DNA of 5,219 nt from positions 1 to 5,219 of the forward strand of contig CAKSVK010000211.1 of the NCBI GenBank assembly GCA_934502905.1. The letters run 5' to 3'. Below are positions 1-5,219 of the stretch, piece after piece. A model generated the notes under the pieces. The model ran no database searches, had not been told where the DNA came from, and saw only the letters and a list, made by a program, of their open reading frames with translations. A program made the translations under genes and the position numbers. Position 1 is the first letter of the stretch. The number at the start of each line of letters is the position of its first letter. This DNA comes from an uncultured Chitinophagaceae bacterium (GTDB lineage: Bacteria > Bacteroidota > Bacteroidia > Chitinophagales > Chitinophagaceae).

Positions 1-231
1 TTTGAAAAAGATTGGGATAAAATTCAAATCGGAATGCCGGTGGTGAGTTACACCAATAACCAACCCGATAAAAAGTTTACCTACATACCCGACGGTGATT
101 ATGAAGGCTTTAAATGGAAAAACGGGCGCTGGGTGCATATAGATAAGGTGTTCACCTACAAGCTGGAGGACGGACAGGCGCCCGTAGTGCGTCCGTTGAC
201 TGAAAGCAAGCTAAGTGTAAGACAGGACTAA
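1..231 (+). CDS. C-terminal part of an unidentified protein (5' end outside window)
   Basis: The reading frame is open from the first base to a TAA at 229-231, giving 76 residues. An in-frame ATG at 34 exists, but 11 open codons precede it and no ribosome binding site is visible, so this is more likely the tail of a longer gene entering from the left. The visible part is rich in aromatic and charged residues (Trp at fragment residues 5, 39 and 44; many Lys and Asp). It contains a compact Gly/Asp turn followed by a W-K-N-G-R-W-V segment, which suggests alternating beta strands and turns at the end of a folded domain. There is no signal peptide, membrane segment or catalytic motif in this fragment, and I do not recognise the family. 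It converges on the minus-strand lipoprotein gene with 7 bp between stop codons. Coding status is well supported; function is unknown. Confidence 0.75.
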   Translation, partial: FEKDWDKIQIGMPVVSYTNNQPDKKFTYIPDGDYEGFKWKNGRWVHIDKVFTYKLEDGQAPVVRPLTESKLSVRQD

Positions 232-238
232 CCCGCTT

Positions 239-790
239 CTAATGCAAGATCGTACTGTCCGGTGTTGTACGCCCGGGAGCCGGTATTATTCTTCGGGGCA
301 TTGGAATTTTACGCCACTCCTTACCGGCTGAGTCCACAACGATCGTCCTGATCCCTTCAAGCGCAGGTATCAATATCTCAAAAGAGCCGATCACCCCGGG
401 CTTGATCGCTTCCGATCCGGGTTCACAGGATTTTATAGCAGTGGGCATTTCGATGGAATACTGGCCCAGCAGCTTTCCGGCCGCGTCTTCATATTTTACG
501 ACAAAAGGCAGGGAAGGTCTTGATTCGTTCAGATAAGGAAGCTTACCCTTACGGATAAATGCAGCCAGGGTATCTATTTCAAAACGCTGCCCGTTAAAAC
601 GTACATTCAGCGCCCAGTGAGCAGACGATGGTTTGATGGTCACTGAAGGATCAAATTGTCCTTTAAGACTATCAATCTTACCCACTGCGTCTTCTACTTC
701 TTTTTTCCTGTCTTCTTTCTTTTGGCCACAGGCATGTAAAAATGATATCAGAACGCCTGCTATGATATATAAACGGAGAATCTTTTTCAT
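239..790 (-). CDS. Small uncharacterised lipoprotein, second gene after M64-like peptidase
   Basis: A 183-residue protein with a lipoprotein signal peptide: Met-Lys-Lys, a hydrophobic core at about residues 4-18, then the lipobox L-H-A-C with the lipidated Cys at 21. His at -2 is not the commonest residue but is tolerated. The stretch after the Cys is strongly charged (G-Q-K-K-E-D-R-K-K-E), probably a flexible tether or short helix to about residue 45. Its Q-K-K-E-D resembles the surface-export signals described for Bacteroidota lipoproteins, so the protein may face outward; that is inference. Residues 55-168 look like a beta-rich domain with alternating hydrophobic residues and D/G turns; the tail is Pro/Arg-rich. 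I recognise no family. The ATG at 790 is chosen; an in-frame GTG at 796 would add two residues. The gene starts 22 bp after the peptidase stop, so the two are probably co-transcribed. No terminator is visible beyond its stop. Confidence 0.85.
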   Translation of the reverse strand: MKKILRLYIIAGVLISFLHACGQKKEDRKKEVEDAVGKIDSLKGQFDPSVTIKPSSAHWALNVRFNGQRFEIDTLAAFIRKGKLPYLNESRPSLPFVVKYEDAAGKLLGQYSIEMPTAIKSCEPGSEAIKPGVIGSFEILIPALEGIRTIVVDSAGKEWRKIPMPRRIIPAPGRTTPDSTILH

Positions 791-812
791 GATCACTTTG
801 TTAAAATATTAT

Positions 813-1868
813 TTAATTGGAGGCCCGTTGCAGCAGGCTATGTAATATCCTTGTTTTACAGGGATTGTCATAGTTGTTGATAGGCTTACCTGACGAGCGC
901 ATCGGGCACAGGTTATTGCAAAGACGATACCAGTCCTGGCTTCCCATTTTTTGTACATCGGCCGTTGTTTTACTATAGCCCGGCGCTGCATCTTCCGCAT
1001 CTGATTTGTTATCCCAGTTGTTGGGAAACTCAGGTTCTTCCCAGTGTGAGGCGCTGTTGGCGTCATATTCATCTGCGAGGCGGTATAAGCTGTGCCCGCT
1101 TTCATGCAGCATCGTGCCCCTGACATCATATTCGGCGGAGAAATAACCGCCACCTGCCTGGTCCCTGATGTCATGGAAATGCAGGATAACTTTCCCCTGT
1201 GCAAAACTGAGCTGTGAGGAGTTGGAAGGTAATACATGGGAAAGTCCGCTGTCGAAATCACGGGCAATAGCGGTAACAGGGTTTATAAAAAAGTTATAGG
1301 AACCCCTGAATCTTCTTACCCAGTCTTCCTGGTGAAAAGTAGAATCGATTTGTGAACGGACCGAATTGTAAAACAGGGTCATCCGGCTGTTCATGCTGGT
1401 ATCCGGTATGAATACAAGGTTCATGACCCTGTCCTGGTTGCCGACTACATATACCGGAGCTGCCTGGTCAGGCACAGGATAAGGCCTCGTTGCAAAGGTG
1501 ATGGTGTGGTTATAGGTTTTATCGTTTCCCTTTACCTGGAAGCGATATGTAACCAGCTTGTTCGATCCGTATCCCGACGACCTGGTAAACGTCAACGGGA
1601 AACCGGGAGATGACCAGCTTTGGATCTCTGTTTCAGGTGTGGTGGCAGAAAGCTGGCCTTCGCTGTCAACATTAGCCACAAATTCAAAGAGCTTTACTTC
1701 AGAAACATTTCCGTCAATCTTCCGGAGGGTAAAGCTGACCGCATCTGTAGCCGAGGGGTAGATCGGTGAATGTATAGCAAAGGTTTCGGGGTTTTGCTTG
1801 CATGATAGTAAAACCGGAATGATAAGCGGAAGCCATATTTGTCTCCGGAAAACTTTGTATTTTATCAT
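813..1868 (-). CDS. M64-family-like zinc metallopeptidase lipoprotein
   Basis: A 351-residue predicted lipoprotein peptidase. The signal peptide ends in L-L-S-C, with the lipidated Cys at 23, followed by K-Q-N-P without an acidic export signal. Residues 28-128 look like a beta-sandwich N-terminal domain. From about residue 139 the sequence follows the layout of peptidase family M64 (the IgA peptidase family): a hydrophobic strand N-L-V-F-I-P, then the zinc motif H-E-S-G-H (His255, Glu256, His259; bases 1092-1106), followed closely by L-A-D-E-Y-D at 265-269. In this family the two His bind zinc, the Glu is catalytic, and the acidic residues after the Leu are part of the site. A C-P-M-R motif at Cys321 and a later Cys337 match the Cys-containing C-terminal region seen in M64 proteins. 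The likely role is protein cleavage outside the cytoplasm; the substrate is unknown, and IgA specificity should not be assumed. The ATG at 1868 is preferred over an in-frame TTG at 1874. It is the first gene of a probable pair with the small lipoprotein gene. Confidence 0.88.
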   Translation of the reverse strand: MIKYKVFRRQIWLPLIIPVLLSCKQNPETFAIHSPIYPSATDAVSFTLRKIDGNVSEVKLFEFVANVDSEGQLSATTPETEIQSWSSPGFPLTFTRSSGYGSNKLVTYRFQVKGNDKTYNHTITFATRPYPVPDQAAPVYVVGNQDRVMNLVFIPDTSMNSRMTLFYNSVRSQIDSTFHQEDWVRRFRGSYNFFINPVTAIARDFDSGLSHVLPSNSSQLSFAQGKVILHFHDIRDQAGGGYFSAEYDVRGTMLHESGHSLYRLADEYDANSASHWEEPEFPNNWDNKSDAEDAAPGYSKTTADVQKMGSQDWYRLCNNLCPMRSSGKPINNYDNPCKTRILHSLLQRASN

Positions 1869-2060
1869 AACCAACGATTTAATTGATAGTGTATGCAGTC
1901 ATAACCCCTTTTATAATAAATGTTACCACGGACGGAACCGCTTGGGGCAGGGTATTGAGCTATTTGATCTTTTATTGAGTAAATAACATGCGGGAGATGT
2001 AAATAATCTTGGTTTATTCGGTCTGCGGTTTACGGGGAATGGTTGTTTTTTTATTCTTTT

Positions 2061-2080
2061 TACCTGCTTTGGGGCAGGTA
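2061..2080. repeat. Perfect 7-bp inverted repeat with 6-nt loop
   Basis: TACCTGC at 2061-2067 and GCAGGTA at 2074-2080 are exact reverse complements separated by TTTGGG, so either strand could form a small hairpin. A T-rich stretch lies just before it on the plus strand (2044-2060). On the minus strand this becomes an A-rich stretch after the hairpin, which is the wrong base for an intrinsic terminator of minus-strand transcripts. It could be an operator-like palindrome or chance; it lies about 190 bp upstream of the peptidase start. Confidence 0.4.
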
Positions 2081-2160
2081 ATATTGTTCCCACGCAATAG
2101 GTGCAGGAAATACTTCGTAAAAGATCGATGACAGGCAGAAAAATGGATAGTGGTCCGGTT

Positions 2161-2185
2161 CCCCACAGGTTAACTGCCTGTGCGG
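2161..2185. repeat. Imperfect inverted repeat 38 bp past the PSCyt gene stop
   Basis: CACAGG at 2164-2169 pairs with CCTGTG at 2177-2182 around a 7-nt loop. The stem continues past one C-C mismatch with two further C-G pairs at 2161-2162 and 2184-2185. On the minus strand it lies a few dozen bases after the stop codon of the cytochrome gene, where a transcript end would be expected. However, the first T run after it is weak and about 16 bases away, so it is not a canonical intrinsic terminator. It may protect the 3' end of the mRNA or be incidental. Confidence 0.35.
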
Positions 2186-2222
2186 GCGTGCTGTCGCCGA
2201 AGCGCTTGACGTAGAGACGCTG

Positions 2223-4964
2223 TTAATTTTTCGTGATCAGGTCATCCAGGTTCAGCATGGCATTGGCTACCAATACCATTGCGGCTTGTTCGGGCGGGGT
2301 ATCCTCTTCCCCTGTCAGCGCCATTGCTTCTTCGGGATGTTGCCTGTACTCGGCTACTGCTTTTGTGTAAAGGTTCTCCAGGGCATTCAGCTTTTTTTCA
2401 TCAATAGGAAAATAAACAGCGGATTGGTAGCCCCAACTGATTTGCTTACGGACATCATTGCCCGCAGATTGTTGCATTTGACGGGCAAAATGTTTGGCCA
2501 TTTCCACAAAGGCTTCATCGTTCAGGGTCGTTAATGCCTGGAGAGGCGTATTGGTCCGGATGCGCCTTGCCTGGCATACTTCCCGGGCTACACCGTCGAA
2601 GCTGAGCATGGAGGGATAGGGAGAAGTGCGTTTCCAGTAAGTGTAGATCGCCCGGCGGTATTGATCTTCTCCTTCACTTTTGGTCCATTTGGCACCATCA
2701 TAAGGAGATAGCCATATCTTATCCGGCTGGTAAGGCATTACGCTTTTACCAAACATTTTGGTGCTGATGAGACCAGATACCGCCAACGCCTGGTCCCTTA
2801 CCTGTTCTGCGCTTAGCCTTACCCGTGCGCCCCGGGCATAGTATTTATTGAATGGATCTTTTTCCAGTATTTCCTCCGGCACTTTTGAATCCTGCCGGTA
2901 GGTGCCAGACATAACAATTTCCTTTATCAGGGTCTTCATGCTCCATTTATAGTCGTTCATAAACTGCCACGACAGCCAGTCCAGCAGATCCTTATGCGTA
3001 GGCGGCAGCCCCTGTGTACCCAGGTCTTCCAGCGTTTCTGCTATCCCCTGGCCCATGATCTGCTCCCAGATGCGGTTCACCATCGTACGGGACGTGAGAG
3101 GGTTTTTCTTGTCGGTCAGCCACATAGCCAGCCCCAGCCGGTTGCGGGGTGCTCCTTCGGGCAACGGGTTCAGAGATGCAGGAACGTCCGGCTGCACCTT
3201 ATCAGCCTTTGCCAGCCAGCTGCCTCTTTCAAATATGTGTGTGGCACGAAACATATCTTCCGGGTTCTCCATCATCACGGGTGTTTCTGTCTGTGGCGCT
3301 GTACGAACAAGATGCTCATAATTTGCATAAGCACTATCGTACCCCGGGACTCCTTTACCAGGGAACGGCGCACCGAAATGAAACCAGTCGAAAACAGCAA
3401 GGTTTTGCTGATCGCCCGGCGCTACGCCGGGATTGGAGTAGGTAAAATAGAGATCCCGTTTGCCTTCCACAGCCTCGATGGAGCGGGTTTCTATTTTCCA
3501 GCCTTTTGTACTGTTCAGGGGAATTATGGCGATAACCGGACCGTTAACACTATCTATATGTATCTTCCAGGTACCACGATCGAGTTTTGAATGAAACCTG
3601 AATGTAAGGGATGTACTGCTGTTCAATTGTACACCGGCAAGCCGGGCTGTTGCATGGTTCCTGAAGGCCAGCCACTTGGTATCGGTCAGTTCGCTGTTCA
3701 CAAACTGGTCGCAATTAAGCGAATTGATGGATGGCTGCCAGGTCCTGACAAATGTATTGATCTCTCCCAGCCTGTCCGGGGCATGCTGCTGCAGCCATTT
3801 TTGTAATGCTGTCAGCTTTTCCTGGTCCTCTTTATTAAACTCTCTCAGCAGAGGGTAATCGCCGGGAGAATCTTCATCGCGGGTATTGTTGAAAAACGCC
3901 ATGAACTTATAATATTCCTCGAACTTGAAAGGATCGTATGGATGGCTGTGACATTGCACGCAGGCAAACGTGGTACCCAGGATGGTTTCCCAGGTAGTAT
4001 TCACACGGTCAAGGATAGCCGCTGTTCTGAATTCTTCGTTATCCGTTCCTCCCTCATCGTTGGTCATTGTATTTCGGTTAAATGCCGTGGCAAGGAACCG
4101 CTCATCGTCCGCACCGGGCATCAGGTCGCCGGCGAGCTGTTCAGTCAGGAAAACATCATAAGGCTTATCTTTATTAAAAGCATTGATCAGCCAGTCGCGG
4201 TAGCGCCAGATAGAGCGATAGGAATCTTTTTCATACCCCCGGCTGTCTGCATAACGGGCGAGGTCCATCCACATCGCCGTCCATCGTTCGCCGTATTGTG
4301 GCAGCGAAAGCAGTGTGTCTACCAGCTTTTCGTATGCGCCGGGTGATGTATCCGCCAGGTATTGTTGTGTTATGTCTTCCGGTGCAGGCATTCCGATGAT
4401 ATCAAGACTTACCCTCCGCAGCAAGGTTGCCTTACCGGCTTCAGGAGACGGACTGAGCTTTTGTTCTTTTATTTTTTCCAGTATGAAACGATCTATATCG
4501 TTTTTTACCCATTTTTCTTTTCCGTCCAACCTGCTTTTTCCGGGAACCTGAACAGGCTGTACGGCAAGGTATGCCCAGTGGTCACCCCATTGTGCACCTT
4601 CTTTGATCCATCTTTTCAGCAGGTTGATCTCTTCATCTGACAGCGGATCATGATTATACGGCATCCTTTCTTCAGGATCGGTGCTTACCAGCCTGCGGAT
4701 CATTTCACTTTCGTCCGGTTTACCGGGTATGATGGCAGGAATTCCGCTGTCGGTGGTATCCATTGCTTCTTCCCGGAACAGCACGCTGAAGCCGCCTTCC
4801 TTTTTTACACCTCCGTGACAGGAGATACATTTTTTATTCAACAGGGGCTTTACTTCTGTGTTGAAATCTACTTTTTCCTTTCCCAGGAACCGGATGCCGA
4901 TCACCACTACGGCAAGCAAAACGAGGGTGATAACGAGTAATTTCTTGTTTATCTGAAGTTTCAT
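2223..4964 (-). CDS. PSCyt1-PSCyt2(DUF1549)-PSD1(DUF1553) c-type cytochrome protein with CBM6-like insert
   Basis: A complete 913-residue protein. Residues 8-28 form one hydrophobic segment with Lys before it and no clear cleavage site, so it is probably an N-terminal anchor with the rest in the periplasm. PSCyt1 covers about residues 34-125: the heme c motif C-I-S-C-H is at 46-50, with Met101 in R-M-P-Y as a possible axial ligand. PSCyt2/DUF1549 covers about 153-362, including W-M-D-L-A-R-Y-A-D (232-240) and a second CxxCH, C-V-Q-C-H (335-339), followed by S-H-P-Y-D-P. Residues about 415-532 form a beta-rich insert ending in F-D-W-F-H-F, resembling a CBM6-type carbohydrate-binding module. 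PSD1/DUF1553 covers about 605-870, with N-R-L-G-L-A-M-W-L, N-P-L-T-S-R and V-N-R-I-W motifs and N-T-P-L-Q-A-L near 805. The family is linked by gene context to polysaccharide breakdown, but its reaction is not firmly established. The ATG at 4964 is supported by the signal-anchor that follows directly. No DUF1501 partner lies directly downstream. Length and domain order are normal and the frame is intact. Confidence 0.95.
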   Translation of the reverse strand: MKLQINKKLLVITLVLLAVVVIGIRFLGKEKVDFNTEVKPLLNKKCISCHGGVKKEGGFSVLFREEAMDTTDSGIPAIIPGKPDESEMIRRLVSTDPEERMPYNHDPLSDEEINLLKRWIKEGAQWGDHWAYLAVQPVQVPGKSRLDGKEKWVKNDIDRFILEKIKEQKLSPSPEAGKATLLRRVSLDIIGMPAPEDITQQYLADTSPGAYEKLVDTLLSLPQYGERWTAMWMDLARYADSRGYEKDSYRSIWRYRDWLINAFNKDKPYDVFLTEQLAGDLMPGADDERFLATAFNRNTMTNDEGGTDNEEFRTAAILDRVNTTWETILGTTFACVQCHSHPYDPFKFEEYYKFMAFFNNTRDEDSPGDYPLLREFNKEDQEKLTALQKWLQQHAPDRLGEINTFVRTWQPSINSLNCDQFVNSELTDTKWLAFRNHATARLAGVQLNSSTSLTFRFHSKLDRGTWKIHIDSVNGPVIAIIPLNSTKGWKIETRSIEAVEGKRDLYFTYSNPGVAPGDQQNLAVFDWFHFGAPFPGKGVPGYDSAYANYEHLVRTAPQTETPVMMENPEDMFRATHIFERGSWLAKADKVQPDVPASLNPLPEGAPRNRLGLAMWLTDKKNPLTSRTMVNRIWEQIMGQGIAETLEDLGTQGLPPTHKDLLDWLSWQFMNDYKWSMKTLIKEIVMSGTYRQDSKVPEEILEKDPFNKYYARGARVRLSAEQVRDQALAVSGLISTKMFGKSVMPYQPDKIWLSPYDGAKWTKSEGEDQYRRAIYTYWKRTSPYPSMLSFDGVAREVCQARRIRTNTPLQALTTLNDEAFVEMAKHFARQMQQSAGNDVRKQISWGYQSAVYFPIDEKKLNALENLYTKAVAEYRQHPEEAMALTGEEDTPPEQAAMVLVANAMLNLDDLITKN

Positions 4965-5219
4965 GGTCGAAAAACAGGCTGTAAGATACGATTTTAGGCA
5001 ATTATAGAGAAGACTAGATTTTAAGGATTGCTGATTGGTTGACTTCTGATTTGGTAATTGCCGGGTTTTACTATAAAGTTTTGTAACCTGTTGTATAGCT
5101 TATAATAACGATGCAGAAGCCCTGCAAAAGAAAGATATTTGAAAAACGTGCCGGTAGCTGCTTAAAAATGCCAGGGACCCCGTTTCGCTTAAAAGGAGTA
5201 AATAGATCCTCATCCATTC
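4965..5219. other. AT-rich region upstream of the PSCyt gene; no gene called
   Basis: This is the 5' region of the cytochrome gene (minus strand). No Shine-Dalgarno sequence precedes its ATG, as is usual in Bacteroidota. A TATAATTG on the minus strand at 4999-5006 is one base off the Bacteroidota -7 element TAnnTTTG and lies 34 bp before the start codon. However, no TTG-type -33 element sits at the expected distance, so the promoter is only a weak candidate. A plus-strand frame from ATG 5111 stays open to the window edge (36 codons), but its composition does not look like a protein start and it has no ribosome binding site. Minus-strand frames entering from the right edge stop within about 40-50 codons. 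I see no RNA gene, repeat array or mobile element end. Confidence 0.55.

Larger units (their letters stand above)
1869..2222. other. 354-bp intergenic region between cytochrome gene and peptidase gene
   Basis: This gap follows the stop of the PSCyt gene and precedes the peptidase start, both on the minus strand, so it must hold the end of one transcript and probably the promoter of the next. I find two inverted repeats (2061-2080 and 2161-2185) but no hairpin followed by a U tract in either direction. No clear Bacteroidota promoter (TTTG, about 19 bp, TAnnTTTG) can be placed upstream of 1868; only AT-rich TATTATAAAA-like sequence is seen near 1910-1920 (minus strand). A 30-codon plus-strand frame at 2039-2131 begins with a secretory-looking hydrophobic stretch, but it is too short and unsupported to call. 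No tRNA or other RNA gene is recognised. Confidence 0.6.

Noticed and set aside
809..1267. 152-codon minus-strand frame overlapping the peptidase gene
   Set aside because: It lies entirely over the peptidase coding region on the same strand in another frame, has low-complexity Met/Thr/Arg-rich composition, and shows no signal peptide or motif; the peptidase frame carries the zinc motif.
2208..2220. ACGTAGAGACGC-like string resembling half of a dispersed palindromic repeat known in some bacteria
   Set aside because: Only one half is present, with no complementary arm nearby and no second copy in the window.
2994..3590. 198-codon plus-strand frame opposite the PSCyt gene
   Set aside because: It is antisense to a strongly supported gene, its Cys/His/Arg-rich composition is typical of a shadow frame, and it has no ribosome binding site or recognisable domain.
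3942..4346. 134-codon plus-strand frame opposite the PSCyt2 region
   Set aside because: It is antisense to conserved DUF1549 sequence, with no protein-like motif or start signal.
4999..5006. TATAATTG on the minus strand as promoter of the PSCyt gene
   Set aside because: It is one mismatch from the Bacteroidota -7 element, but no -33 TTG/TTTG lies at the right spacing and no sigma-70-like -35 is present; in AT-rich DNA this match is weak.
5031..5054. Near direct repeat CTGATTGG / CTGATTTGG
   Set aside because: There are only two short imperfect copies 15 bp apart in AT-rich sequence, which is consistent with chance.
5111..5219. Plus-strand frame open to the right edge
   Set aside because: Only 36 codons are visible, the composition is basic and unstructured, and no ribosome binding site or clear promoter precedes it. 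More sequence to the right would decide it.

Overview
The window looks like chromosomal DNA from a member of the Bacteroidota, most plausibly a Chitinophagaceae-type soil or plant-associated bacterium. The reasons are two lipoproteins with short signal peptides, start regions without a Shine-Dalgarno sequence, moderate GC content, and a PSCyt1/PSCyt2/PSD1 cytochrome protein of the kind common in Bacteroidota, Planctomycetota and Verrucomicrobiota. This placement is inferred from protein style; no marker gene is present.

Layout. Positions 1-231 (+) hold the C-terminal end of an unidentified gene that enters from the left edge. It converges, with 7 bp between stop codons, on a minus-strand pair: an M64-family-like zinc metallopeptidase lipoprotein (1868 to 813) followed 22 bp later by a small uncharacterised lipoprotein (790 to 239). 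Upstream of that pair is a 354-bp stretch without a convincing gene (1869-2222), which holds two small inverted repeats. Next is a large minus-strand gene (4964 to 2223) for a membrane-anchored, periplasmic, 913-residue c-type cytochrome protein with PSCyt1, PSCyt2 (DUF1549) and PSD1 (DUF1553) regions. A beta-rich segment resembling a CBM6-type carbohydrate-binding module lies between the last two. The final 255 bp (4965-5219) are AT-rich, contain no supportable gene, and form the leader of the cytochrome gene.

How the genes fit together. The peptidase and small lipoprotein probably form a two-gene transcription unit acting at the cell envelope, perhaps at the surface. The cytochrome protein appears to be separately transcribed. 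In many genomes its type is paired with a DUF1501 gene, but no such gene lies directly downstream here. Nothing points to a mobile element, CRISPR array, RNA gene or defence island. The most interesting points are the carbohydrate-binding-like insert in the cytochrome protein, its missing partner, and the diverged M64-like peptidase with its companion lipoprotein. I see no convincing evidence for a wholly new system.
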